Assembly (NCBI RefSeq): GCF_001653235.2
Contig: NC_035795.1
Span: 2,480,001-2,544,000, forward strand
DNA from: Pochonia chlamydosporia 170
Taxonomy: Eukaryota > Ascomycota > Sordariomycetes > Hypocreales > Clavicipitaceae
Length of the DNA stretch: 64,000 bases
Reading direction: 5' to 3'
This document shows, piece by piece, positions 33,278-44,772 of the stretch. The notes under the pieces are model-generated. The model worked only from the letters and a program-made list of their open reading frames with translations. It was not told the origin of the DNA and ran no database searches. Position numbers and translations under genes: made by a program. Numbering within the stretch: the first letter of the stretch is position 1; every line of letters starts with the position of its first letter.

Positions 33278-33495
33278 CTATCCACTTTCCTTATGGTTAG
33301 CAAAACCAGCTGTCTGTTACAAATCGAAATGGGAGTCCTCACCTGGTTCTGCTTGCTAGTGCACGCAGGACAACAAGAGCCACGACAGCCACCACTGAAA
33401 CATGGTCGGCAATTACAGAGGTCTGTTCCAAGCTGCGGGCAAGGTACTACTGCCAAGACAGCTGTAACAAAAATGCTGAAAATAAGAGGTCGCAT
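33278..33495 (-). CDS. Small secreted eight-cysteine protein (54 aa)
   Basis: This tiny gene encodes a preprotein with a signal peptide of about 18 residues (MRPLIFSIFVTAVLAVVP). A mature part of about 36 residues follows with eight cysteines in the pattern C-x7-C-x1-C-x2-C-x4-C-x3-C-C-x2-C. Exons are 33343..33495 and 33278..33289. The intron starts GTGAGG, has a perfect CTAAC branch site and ends ATAAG; the second exon adds Glu-Ser-Gly and the stop. If unspliced, the frame runs to 33262 with a different tail. Size, cysteine density and secretion signal are those of fungal effector-like or metal-binding peptides. No known family is recognised. Confidence 0.6.
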
Positions 33496-34354
33496 AGTGG
33501 TCTGATGGACTAGTCGTTTTCACGAGATGTTGTTGATAGGGAGGTATTTCTACTTCTGGTGGCTGAATAGCCCCTTTATATATCGTTGCGAGGGCACATA
33601 CACATACTTGTAATCGTGAAGAAGTAAGACTGCAGGGAGTTCCGTAACAGGAAGGAGCTCAACAATTGATGGAAGAAATCAGAGTTGCATATGCATGGGA
33701 AGAGTATGGGAGTACGTATGGTCCTATGGTATTAACCTCTGGGGCCGCTACCCGCCCCAGAAACGAATATCTGCCTGTCAAATCGTCCCGATGCTTAGCT
33801 TGGATTGAAATCCCTGTTTAGTATCAAATCCTTCCCGGGTAAATGTTGATTTTAACATGGTAAGACAACCTGCTGTGGCGCTGCATGGGTGGATGTCCAA
33901 CTATTGAACGATTTAAAATAGCCAACCAGATATTTCAGAGATACATATACACAATTTTGATAAGCACGTAGTGGTTGCACATAACGTACTTTGTCTTCTT
34001 CTGCCAGTAAGTTCCTGCGTCTATTCTATTTGGTCAATACACTCCCTCAGCAGATAGAGAAAAGTTGCTTTCCCAATACCTCGATGCATAGGAAGACTTA
34101 TCGCCGCCGGTAACCTTGGGTGTTTCGTGTCTTTGTGGCCTGATCCTACATCATCATCTCTTGTAGCCTGAGGGATAACTATTTCGACTGGACATTATAT
34201 AAGCATCACCTTTTTATTTCCCCGCTCGTTCCACTTCTTGTGACTGAAACATGCGTTTTTTGACCATCGTTCCGTTTCGGCCACAAAAACGAAAACCCTG
34301 CTTCCTTGACGCCGTTTAAGCTTATTTCCAACAGTGTGTGCTTCCGTTGCAGTA
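33496..34354. other. Intergenic region, divergent promoters
   Basis: Lies between the Cys-rich gene (minus) and the DJ-1-like gene (plus). No gene seen; the part near 33840-33970 is AT-rich. Confidence 0.4.
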
Positions 34355-35119
34355 ATGGCCACAATGGCGGCGCCACCATCTCCTCCCACATCATACGGTG
34401 TCCTTCTCTACCCCGGATTCGAGGTTCTCGACGTCGCCGGGCCGATCGAATGCCTCAACACACTCGTAGACAATCTACCGAATACCAGTTTAACTTTGTC
34501 CGTCATCGGGCGCCCGATTGACCATGACCATCCACAGGTGCCCATGCCGTTGACACCGGCGAATCCTGGCGACGAGTCATCTGAGAACTCCAACGCCACA
34601 AACAACTTCAAGTTCAAGGCCACTCAAATATACCAGCCTTCCCACACTTTCGACACTGCACCACCGCTAGATGTCTTGATCATCGGTGGTGGTTGGGGCA
34701 GCTTCCCGATGGAAAGGGTCGAGCCGGAGATGGCTTTCTTAAAGAAAGTCTTCCCATCGCTTCGGTATCTCTTCACCGTTTGCACCGGCTCGGCCATTGC
34801 TGCCAAAGCCGGGCTGCTCGACGGTCTTCGTGCAACTTCCAACAAGGCTAACTGGAAAGACGTCGTCGAATGTGGCCCCAAAACTCACTGGGTAGCGCAA
34901 GCTCGATGGGTGGTGTCAGATAAGGTGTGGACATCTTCTGGTGTGAGTGCCGGGACAGATGGAATGATTGCGTTTCTGAAGGAGATTTACCCAGAAGAGC
35001 AGCACCCGGGCTTGGTGCAGGCAGTCATTGACAACATGGAGTATAGGTGGGAGTCGGACTGTTCGAATGATCCGTTTGCTGCTGTTTTTGGAGCACAGGA
35101 TGTGCCGCCTCAAATTTAG
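34355..35119 (+). CDS. DJ-1/PfpI family protein (254 aa)
   Basis: This is a class-I glutamine-amidotransferase-like protein of the DJ-1/PfpI superfamily, probably cytosolic. Single exon. The fold landmarks are a first strand GVLLYPGFEVLDVAGPIE, an inserted polar loop of about 30 residues, DVLIIGGGWG, and the nucleophile elbow TVCTGSAIAAKAGLLDG with Cys143. The region around HWVAQARWV and SSGVSAGTDGM completes the fold. Start at 34355 (MATMAAPP) is the first ATG in frame; earlier codons are GTG-type. Family members are hydrolases, chaperones or glyoxalases; the substrate cannot be assigned. Confidence 0.9.
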   Translation: MATMAAPPSPPTSYGVLLYPGFEVLDVAGPIECLNTLVDNLPNTSLTLSVIGRPIDHDHPQVPMPLTPANPGDESSENSNATNNFKFKATQIYQPSHTFDTAPPLDVLIIGGGWGSFPMERVEPEMAFLKKVFPSLRYLFTVCTGSAIAAKAGLLDGLRATSNKANWKDVVECGPKTHWVAQARWVVSDKVWTSSGVSAGTDGMIAFLKEIYPEEQHPGLVQAVIDNMEYRWESDCSNDPFAAVFGAQDVPPQI

Positions 35120-35770
35120 CGTTGAGATTATCACGATCGTTGTTTTGAATAGTCCTAGAAACACCGGCTGACTGCACCAATGGTACCCAATACTCTCTAT
35201 TTATTGGCAAATAATGAAGAAGACCGGTCGCTAGTTTACGAAAATGGATGGCAAGCCACAGGTCTGCTGACCGCCCACGTCCTACACCTCGACATCTTTG
35301 CTCCAACCTTGCTTGGCATTGGCTATGGCAACTTTGTTTCAGGGACATAAAAGTCGCCTGTACCTATCATCTCATGCATCATCGTGATCAGATATTGTTG
35401 GGTGCCCATTTTAAGTTTGGTCCGTTTATTAAGAATCCATTTCACGACGCCAGATGATGTCCGTTCAGCTTTGGTCAGCTTCTTTCAGCTGGGCTTATTA
35501 TCTACTTCGTCTTTTCAGCCCGGCTTGCTGTAATCGAGAATTCCGACGCCACTCTATGTCTAGTACTTGTAAGGCTCCTTTACAAATGTATAATAACACA
35601 ATGGCCCACCCTACCTGAGCAACGGCTTTGAATCAGTCCGCTTCACTAGTGCCTGTAACCAACATAACCGCATCACCTTAAGCATCTTATGTACCGGTGT
35701 TGATGTTCTACCACAAAGCGAAACCTGTGATTGAGGAATACACCCTTCCAGATAAATCAGTTGTTTTAAC
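35120..35770. other. Intergenic region
   Basis: No gene recognised. Contains the promoter of the beta-helix protein gene. No exon with a signal peptide could be spliced to the next gene by eye. Confidence 0.4.
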
Positions 35771-36973
35771 ATGAGTTCAGAAGACCTCGAAGGATACTTT
35801 GACGTCAAGAAATTTGGCGCAACCGGAAATGGCATCGACAACGACTCTATCGCGATTCAAAAGGCAATAGACGCGGCACAAGCCAAAGGCGGCGTGGTTT
35901 GGTTTCCTCCCGGAACTTACCTTATCGGCCCTGGTCCTCGTTCCGATCGTGGAATATTTATAACCGCTCCAGTGATCCTCGCAGGTACCGGTGCAGGAAC
36001 TCCATTCGGTATCCCTCCACAAACAGATCACATCAGTACCGCCGGCTCCAAACTGTTTGTTACAAACACGGACATCATTCCGATCTGGATCACCGGCCAA
36101 GGCACCGTGGTACGAGACCTAGCAATCTACCATCAACAAGACGATCCCCAGCCTGGAAAGAAGTGGAAGCCCTTGCCATATCCGCAGGCTATTTACGCAT
36201 ATGGTGCCGATATACGCTTAGAAAACATCTTCCTGAGAAATCCTACAACAGGCATTGCATGCACAAACACGGGCCGTTTGTCAGTAAATCGACTATTTGG
36301 TCAACCTCTCGAAACGGGCATCCGGCTCGACAACTTGCAAGACACGACTAGGATTGATAATGTCCACTTTTGGCGATATTGGAGCTCGGATCCCGCAGTA
36401 AGTGAATACATGTTTGAACAAGCTGTGGGCATCAAGAGCTATCGCAACGATAATCCCATGTTTTCCAACATTTTCACAATTGGATACAACATTGGGTTTC
36501 TATTCAGCAAAGGAGACAACCCGCTTGCAGGAGACAGCCTTCAAATCACCAGCAAATTCAAGATACTAAACGCAGATAATGACGGCGGTTATATAGGCAT
36601 CAAGGTTGACGGCCCAAACACAACGGGCCAGATTGTCAATTACTCCTTCCAGGGGTACAAGGAATCAGAAACAGGCATCCACATTCAAGCACCTGGATCC
36701 GTTATCCAAGCAACGAATGTGCGCCTCACACTGACCGGAGCCAATGCTGTACGTGTTTCGGGCCAACTCGCACATTTGCTTATAGACAACATTTGGGTCG
36801 AAGCTTGGGATCAGAGTGGCAAAGGATTCCCAGGTATTGAGGCTGTAGATGACGGTGCAGTCGTTTCCGTTGGTTTTAACCGATATTTTTATCCATTGCA
36901 AAGCTCGAGGCGTGTTGGTGGTCAAGGCACCGTCGCCCTTGCTGGACCGATCTTACCGGGAATCAATTCATGA
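35771..36973 (+). CDS. Right-handed beta-helix protein, pectate-lyase-3-like (400 aa)
   Basis: This intronless gene encodes a predicted parallel beta-helix. The N-terminal block FDVKKFGATGNGIDNDSIAI, followed by GGVVWFPPGTYLI, is the hallmark of the Pectate_lyase_3/GH55-like start. Repeating Asn/Asp/Gly-rich strand turns continue to the C-terminus. Enzymes of this fold cleave pectin, rhamnogalacturonan or beta-1,3-glucan, but active-site residues cannot be assigned by eye. Unlike most fungal relatives it has no signal peptide, although the first ATG and the start of the domain are only about 8 residues apart. Either it is cytosolic, or a 5' exon is missed. Confidence 0.82.
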   Translation: MSSEDLEGYFDVKKFGATGNGIDNDSIAIQKAIDAAQAKGGVVWFPPGTYLIGPGPRSDRGIFITAPVILAGTGAGTPFGIPPQTDHISTAGSKLFVTNTDIIPIWITGQGTVVRDLAIYHQQDDPQPGKKWKPLPYPQAIYAYGADIRLENIFLRNPTTGIACTNTGRLSVNRLFGQPLETGIRLDNLQDTTRIDNVHFWRYWSSDPAVSEYMFEQAVGIKSYRNDNPMFSNIFTIGYNIGFLFSKGDNPLAGDSLQITSKFKILNADNDGGYIGIKVDGPNTTGQIVNYSFQGYKESETGIHIQAPGSVIQATNVRLTLTGANAVRVSGQLAHLLIDNIWVEAWDQSGKGFPGIEAVDDGAVVSVGFNRYFYPLQSSRRVGGQGTVALAGPILPGINS

Positions 36974-37503
36974 ATATCTACGCGCACTGACTTGGGTGTT
37001 GTCAGAACCGTGTTGTTACTGTATTACTTTGGTCAAGATTAAAGGCAAACCGAGGGGTCGGGATCATCCGCGACTCTCCGCGCTGAACGCTTTTTCTTAT
37101 TTTTGAGATTTGGGGGATATGGAGACACTTTTCTAAGCCCGTGTGTCAAAATTAAACACCGTTGCTCTTCGTGTTGCCTGCAGACTGATGTACTCTGTAA
37201 AACTGGATTGCATTGCTTCCACAAGGAGTGTGACATTCCGTTACTTTTGGCTAACATCCGACAAACCATGAAAATCCGACAGAGACTCGGCCGTAAGTCT
37301 CGTATTTTGCTTGCCCAAACCTCCCGCTGACCAGAGTACACCACCACAGTAACACCCGACTCCTTAATAAAATCCAGATACGCCACCGTCATCGTTCCAG
37401 GTATATTATAATCCCAAGCCTAACAGTGCTGCACCAGCGCTAATTGAAAGAAAATTCGCTGCAAATAAAACGCTCTGTACTGTATCCAAGCGCAGTATAT
37501 AAC
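36974..37503. other. Convergent intergenic region
   Basis: Lies between the 3' ends of the beta-helix gene and the rhodopsin-domain gene. Nothing recognised. Confidence 0.4.
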
Positions 37504-38961
37504 TCATCGATCTGACTCCGTCGTGCTCTTCGCATGTGACAGGTGATTTGCTCTACCAGTGTCATCCACTGTAATCTCGACCTCCCTCCGTACCCAGATT
37601 CGTCCATGAGCCCCAAATTTGCTTTTAGATGAAGGGTCATTTGTATGAGCCTCAAAGTGACTCAGAGAAATTGTGTTGTCCTTTGGATCGATGTCTTGAC
37701 TACCGTTGAGCTGTTCGAAGCCTCTTCCCAGCTGACCCCGAATTCCGGACGAAGTCATCCCGCTGCTATTACCGTATGAAGGATGTTTATGGCGTTTATA
37801 CTGTTTGAGTGCCTGTGGGCCTATAATGGGCATTGAAGCGCAAACTACGGCTGTGACTTCCGTTGCTGCAGATAGTATGAGAAATATGACAACGCCATCT
37901 ATGAATCGGATCAGCTCAAGTTGTGCGGAGAATAGAACGAATTCAGGTTCTTACAGCTCGGGTCTATTTTATCGTCCGTATCAACATTTAGTTCGACGAT
38001 GCGGACCAGATCTAGTAAACAGGCACTGATGAGTGTTAGTTAGCGTCTATACTCCACGCTCTATCAGGGCAATGCGCTCACATTAAGCCGACCGAGAACA
38101 CCAGTGATAAGCCAATCTTAGCTTTGGTCGTCATCTGCAGTCTGTGAATAGTAGCAACGGGTAACACGAGAATCATGACGTCTGAGAATAATCCGAAAAT
38201 CAGAGGTATAGAAACATTTGTGACTGTCGTCGCGTTGCATTGACCGGAGATTGGATAAGGGGGAGGCCGGTTGAATCTGTGATAGTACTGCATGAAGTAC
38301 CATTGAGGTGGCCAACACTGGAAGAGATAATAGCCAGTTGCTCCGACGAGCCATAGAATTACGTATATCAGATTTGTCCACCAGGCGTACTTCAGCCATC
38401 GTTGGTTGACAAGGAAAAGCCGTCGATAAAAGAAGAGGAGCGCCAGCTTGATGAAGGTAAATGTCGGACCGGTGAGGAGCATGGTTGCCCAGACGTGCTA
38501 AGGAAGTTAGAACTCTGAATAAGAATTCCAAAGTGAACTATTCGGAGCTGGACAAGCACCTACCTTGAAAATATGAGAGAGGTTGCTCGGGAAATTGGCA
38601 TCCTCAGCGTTAATACGCCAAGAATGAAGACCCAGACCATAGTGTGTAGCTATAGCCAGTACATCAACTTCTGACAAGGTCATGCATTGGGAAATGTGTA
38701 AGCACACATACCAGCTAATAAATTACCAATGACAGCGTTTATCGAGAGCGTACTCAGTAATATAAAGTAATCCTCCGGAAACACTCGTCTGAAGTCACGG
38801 TGACGGCGATAATATGCTCTCCAGTGCGCCAATAACCGGCTGCCTGCCACGACATTGTTAATAACCAGGAGAGTAATCAGCGAAGCATACAACTCGGGTC
38901 GTCGGTCTTCGTCGTACACGGCTTGTTGCGCAGCCGTTAGAGCAGGAGGCAAACTAGCCAT
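37504..38961 (-). CDS. Pth11-like rhodopsin-domain membrane protein (412 aa)
   Basis: This seven-helix integral membrane protein belongs to the large fungal rhodopsin-domain group that includes the Magnaporthe surface sensor Pth11. Minus-strand exons: 38712..38961, 38564..38670, 38082..38497, 37955..38025 and 37504..37898; all joins keep phase. Family signs are PEDYFILLSTLS in helix 2, THYGLGLHSW at the loop after helix 3, LLTGPTFTFIKLALLFFYRRLF in helix 4, LFQCWPP, and SLVFSVGLIACLLDLVRIVELN spanning the exon 3-4 junction. The cytosolic tail is hydrophilic. An N-terminal CFEM domain is absent. An upstream in-frame ATG at 39012 would add 17 residues. Confidence 0.85.
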
Positions 38962-40879
38962 GTTGGCCGTGTAAGTGTATATTCGCAAGAATGTAAAACA
39001 TTGCAAGTCCACAAAGAAGATGTGGGAAGACAGTGCGACTTAATCATCATATGAACGTCGGCTGGCGTAATACTGGGCTCAATGACTGATTATGGAACGC
39101 CAGGACGACAAATACGGTCTTGATCATGGTGGCCGATTGAGAAAGAAAAAAGCCCTCCAGCCACTATACCATCCCTAGACAAGCATCGCAAACTACCTAA
39201 GTGTCTAGGGCCTCTTTGCCGAAAGCCTTGATGCGAAAATGTACAGGCCGGCATTGCAAACATGCTGATCAAACGGACCGACGATAACGACAAGCAATGG
39301 TAAGCAACAGTAAGAATTGGGTCGATCATGGCCAACTGCGACGCTCTGCCACAAATGGGGTCGTACCGCCGACCTTTTGACTGAGAGGTGGCACCAGATA
39401 TGAGGCAAATGGGTAAGACGGTGTGTTGTTGGTCCAGGGTTCGACAAGGCTAGTACGGCACATTCCTTCGTTTTGGGCCCCTCAGAGACGGGAGTGAACG
39501 GCAGCACTCAGCAATTCTGCCCATGATTTACTGTTGACCAGGATCTTCATGTTGGGCGACCCTGGCGTACACGGCTTGAGATGCTGAGGGATGAGTTGGG
39601 AGGTTGCATCCTCAACTGCATTATGTCCACTCCTTGCCTTATTTGACACCCTGGCTACAGGACATGCTGTACAATGACCCCCTCAGTAGTAAACTCTCGA
39701 CAGTGAGTATTTGAAACTCGGATGGTGTGAGGAAGTAGTTGCATCGGTTGGACGTCTTCGGGAGTGTCTTGATATGCCGGAGGACACTCGGTTCTTAAAA
39801 ACCGGGGAAGAATCGGAAGTTGGCGTTGTCAAGATCTCTTGGCCGCTTGGCAAGGAAGCCCCTAACGGCTCTTCAACGCGCCAGATGTCCTTGGCCCACA
39901 CCTAGAGTGCATTAAACAAGGCTTCAGTGTGAACATGGGTCTCAATGTGGCGCCGTAAGCTGCATTGGTTTTGCTGGGGTGAGTGTTTGACACAGGTCCT
40001 TGTTCCTCCAGGAGGCCAGTTTCTCCTTGTGTATAATAACAAAATGGTCAGCCGACTTTTCAGCCGGGAAAGACTCCTGTAATGCTCTTCTTCCTGACAG
40101 CCCGAGCCGGGCAGCTGTCGTTTGATGCGATATGTAACCAATTGAACATTCGTCTTGTTGAATTGTCAATCTTGGCCAAACGTCCATTCGTGTAGCGACA
40201 AGACGAGGAAATTCCGAGCATTTTAACCTGCAACTCAAGCTCGTAGCTGCCACAGAAGAACGTACAAGCACCGGGGGGCCAAATATGCAGAAGTCAAATG
40301 AGCCACGTGTCCCAGATAGCTGTCAGATCGCGACCCAATACAAACGTAAGGCTTAATTAGATCACAAGAGCGGCCGACAGTTGATGATTTGCAAAGTTCC
40401 TTCTAATTCTCAAACAGTTCTCGTTAATTCTCAGGGAATGAGCTTGCCAGCAGCGAACTCATAGGAAACTTTAGCACAAATGTCCGCATGATGATGGCAC
40501 AGAACAAAACATAGATAGAGTGAATGCTGACAGACCAAACTCCATGGTCGTCGCCGTGGAAAACATATCTCCGAAGTGTGGATGCTTGACGGGAATGTAG
40601 CACCGATAATGGGCCTTTACATACTTGAATATGTGAGACCTTGGATTTTGTCGATCCCTGTTCACGTCTATCTCCTCATGTGTTGGCCATGGCCAAATTA
40701 CTGCCATACGGTCCGACTCTCGGAGGTCACTTTCGAAGCCCGAAGTTCGTTATTTTCATACTCGCTTCAAAGTTATAAACCTCTATCGATCCTGTCACTC
40801 AGCTGCCAGAGTCGCCACGTTGATATCCACCGATCTTTTGTATCGCCTCGCTTCTCTCTTTCTTCGCAATTCAACAGCC
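38962..40879. other. Gene-poor intergenic region
   Basis: No supported gene in 1.9 kb. A GGTTCGA match near 39438 resembles a tRNA B box but has no acceptor stem or A box around it. Short frames near 39711 and 39942 have no signatures. Confidence 0.4.
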
Positions 40880-42654
40880 ATGGAACAGAGTTTGAGAGCT
40901 GAGAAGAGCAGTGACGTCGGCGGCACCAACGCGACAAGTTCCGGATCCGACAGCTCAATCCGACATGATGCTTCTGCCGACGCTCGCATTCGGAGGAAAC
41001 TCGACAGACATATGATGCCCTTGTTCTTCGTTCTCTGTAAGCAAGTTTTCTTCTTTTGAACGCCGATAACTTGCCCTCGGAGTTGAGTGCAACTAGTCCT
41101 GACTCTAAAATGAACAGACATGTTAGCCTTCCTTGATCGAGGGAATATTGGCAATGCGCAAATCGCAGGCATGGGAAAGGCGCTTCACTTAAGCAGCAGT
41201 GAGTACGCCTGGTTTGCAACCATTTTCTACATCACATATATCGTCTTTGAGTTTTCGCTGCTCTTCTGGAAGCTCTATCCACCGCACCTGGTCGGCGCAA
41301 TCGTGGTATTCGGATGGTGAGATTACTCGAACAAGCTCGGGTGGCCATCAAATGTATCTAATAACAACGCAAGGGGTCTCATGGGTACGGTGCAAGCCGC
41401 TGCGCAAAATTGGGGTGGAATGATGGCAATTCGCTTTTTGCTCGGAGCTTTTGAAGCTGCCTATGCGTGAGTTTGTACAATACGCTGAGACTAAGCCAAC
41501 GCTACATCTGACAACGAACGACGACCAGTCCCGGTATCATTTATCTTCTTTCATTCTTCTACCTCAGACATGAAGTCGGATTCCGATGTGGTCTCTTCGC
41601 ATCCGCTGCACCACTTGCGTCCACCTTCGCCGGAGCCCTCGCATACGGCATCACAAGCAGCCAAGGTTCTAGTCTCGCCAATTGGCGCTTGCTCTTCTTG
41701 GTCGAGGGCCTTGCGACGGTTGTCATGGCTCCCGTTGCTTATTACTTTATTCCCGATTCACCAGACAAAGCAAGATTTCTCAACGCCGAAGAAAAGCAGA
41801 TTGTTAAGCGCCGTGCAATGCGACAAGTTGGGTCAGAACCTAGCGCTCGAATCGGAGGGTTGAATGCCAAGGAGTTCCTGCTGACATTAATTGACTATAA
41901 GGCATGGTTTGTATCCGTATGTAATCCATGCTAGATCGAGCACGATATGTGTCTTACATTTTACAGTTGATGTACTTTGCCGGCAACGTCAGTTACGCCA
42001 GTTTACCAGTTTATCTGCCCAGTATTTTAAACGCCATGGGATATAGCAGCATCAATGCTCAGGGACTCAGCGCGCCGCCATATTTCATCGCCTTCTTGTT
42101 TGCCCTCATCACGACATACGTGGCTGATAGAACCCAGCAGCGTGGTCTCATGCTGATTTGCACGTCCCTGGTTGGTGGTATCGGCTACATTCTCCTGGCA
42201 ACTGTGCAAACGGTGGGTGTGCGGTACTTTGCAGTATTTCTCGCCGCAGCCGGGGTTTTCTCGACAATTCCTAACATTCTTGCCTGGACGCTGAGTATGG
42301 AGTTCCCACTTGGCTGTAGCCGCTCAGGGTGTAGCCACGACAGCTAACTTGGAATCCACAGATAACCAAGGCTCTGATACCCGCCGCGGTGCCAATCTTG
42401 TTCTCATCAACGTTGTTGGACAATGCGGCTCCGTTTTGTCTTCACGTATCTATCCAATCGAAGAAGGCCCTCGGTTTGTCAAGGGGCAGTCCATCTGTGC
42501 TGCGTTCATGTTCTTTGCTACGCTGCTTGCCTTCATTTTGCGATCTTGCCTGGTGTGGGAAAATAGAAGACTTGCTCGCAAGTACGAGAAATCAGACGAG
42601 ACAAACACCACCGCGGTGGAGAACTACGGACCAAATTTTCGATATGTGCTGTAA
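40880..42654 (+). CDS. MFS transporter, anion:cation symporter type (485 aa)
   Basis: This is a plasma-membrane carrier of the ACS group (relatives transport nicotinate, allantoate, pantothenate and similar anions). Six exons: 40880..41036, 41118..41316, 41374..41466, 41529..41916, 41967..42294 and 42362..42654, all in phase. Signs are the LDRGNIGNAQIAGM motif after helix 1, the helix 4-5 block RFLLGAFEAAYAPGIIY, the central loop starting IPDSPDKARFLNAEEK, and the ADRTQQRG loop. Twelve helices are expected. The N-terminus is Ser-rich and cytosolic. It precedes an OPT transporter on the same strand by 2.1 kb. Confidence 0.88.
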
Positions 42655-44772
42655 ATGTTGGGGGTGTAGTTTGCATACCTGCCATGGAGCTACATATTTG
42701 TATATTAGAGCACCATGAATGTTGGCCTTGTTTTCTTGGTATACTATACCCTTATTTTCAACGTCTAAGCGAGATGGATTATAGTTTGTACTCTGCATAT
42801 ATGAGGCTTGTTAAAGTTATTCTACAATTTTGGGCGACACTCAGTGTTAATCTTGACCAAATGTATGTTACACTTACATTAGCTTAAAGTACATACTTCT
42901 CTGGGTAATAGATTATAGCGCAAGTCTATTTACACTCATCTCCCCAGCCTCCTACAGTTCTATGTTGCTTATACTTGATTCATTATGTCGCTGAAGCATG
43001 TGATTGCCCATTTTGAAAGCATACATAGTGGCAACGGCTTTTCATCATCGTCTTCCTTTTCTTTGCCAGGGTTCAGCAATGCGTTCAGCTCCAACAGCTA
43101 GCCCAAAGCACGTCCACTATCAACGCTACTTGAGCACGAGACAGCTTATATAGTCCAACTCTATTGTCACAAAAGACTAAAACCACGTGCTGTTTTCTCT
43201 AAAGATCCATGTCTCACTCCACATGCGTCGTGAGTGTGCTGACACAAAGCCACACCGCTGCATGGTAGCATTGTGCTTCCTTGTGTGATTGATTACTGGT
43301 CCGCTTCTACACTCATACCAACTTGGGGCTCTTACGCTCGCCGAGATGTTGGTCCAGGTTTCGGTGCTTGCCTCATTTGTCGACATTTGCATACCAACAG
43401 TGGTCTGTTCGCTTGATCAGGCTCCAGTTTGGGCTTCTCGTTGTCACGATACTTTGACACGCTGGGTGTTGTTCAATCCTTCCTAGCCCTTCTATACTCT
43501 TGGCCCTTTTTGGCAGCTCAAAATACTACAGCCCTGATCTAGAATATTTCTTCCAGTCAGCTACCGGATTTTGTTTCTCTCATGAGCTTTGGTGTGCCCA
43601 AAGGCATTTCTTCACATCAGGGTCCTCAGGCATGCCACAGTGTTCTCCTGCACAAGTATAGGCTTTAGACTTTTTCTAAAGTAGCTCTGAACCGCATCTT
43701 AACCCCTTTTGCTTACCTCTCATAGCGTATTACGACTTGGTGGCTCCACCTCACGCCATCATCTTTTGCCGCAGTTGTCTCGACCATCGGGTCAATTGCA
43801 AATAGCCGGTTAGGGCCGACGGGTTTGAGGAGGATTTGGCATTGAAGAAAACTAAATGGCCGCTGGGGGACATATAAATCCTGAATTTTTCATATGACAT
43901 AATACAAAATTGGTTCTTATCAAAGCATATGGAGGATAACAGGACCCGCTGGGAGTCCACAGCAATGGATGTTCCAGAATTTGGAAACGCACCACATGGC
44001 AGCACAACATGGTCCGAGTATGAGATGGAATAATGTCTAGAATTTATCTCGCCCCGCGCGCCAGACGCCATCAATACTCCGTGAAGGCACGTGCGTTGCC
44101 ACCATCGACGAAAATGGGTTATTTATATCTGCAGGCTGCGTTGCTACTTGGCGATGGAACATTCGAATCAAATAAGCTTCCCTTAACATCTCACATCCCA
44201 AATAGGAAGGAGTTTAACTTGTGGGGGCGTGCCAAGAGTTCTCTTCCGAAGAAGCACTTTTACTTGTACGACTGCTCTCTTTATTAGCTCGATCCTGGTC
44301 ATGCGCTCACATTTTCTGCAAGTGACGTGCTCAAACAACTTGGACACGGCACAGCACGTCTGACTTCTCTATCTGCCATTTGAAGCAATTTGTCTGTTGG
44401 TTGCTCCTTTATCAAAAGTCTCCTGCCGTTCTTGTCAAGGTGCATACAAGACTCCTGCTCAATGTCCAGTCCAGGCCTTGCAAACTACATGAAAATGAAG
44501 CAATAGCATAACATTGGGGTTGCATTGCACCATCGCAATAAAAGGATGCAGATAAGGGGCGGTAACTGTACAACTTGGGTTCGGGAATCGGCGCCAAGCT
44601 TGGGACCTTGGAAGTTAAAAAATGACAAGAGGTGGGCAACTGCAGTTTACCGATTCCCATAAAATGTCTTGGGTGGTTCGCTTTTTGATTTGTGAATTCT
44701 GCATGGTTAAGCCAGGGTGAATGACCAGTTTTATATGACGATTGGCTTGCTACCTCGTTACGCTTCCCAACT
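42655..44772. other. Gene-poor intergenic region
   Basis: No gene recognised in 2.1 kb between two transporter genes. Frames are short and compositionally random. Confidence 0.4.

Noticed and set aside
39400..39470. Possible tRNA because of GGTTCGA near 39438
   Set aside because: No A box at the right distance, no acceptor stem and no cloverleaf could be drawn.
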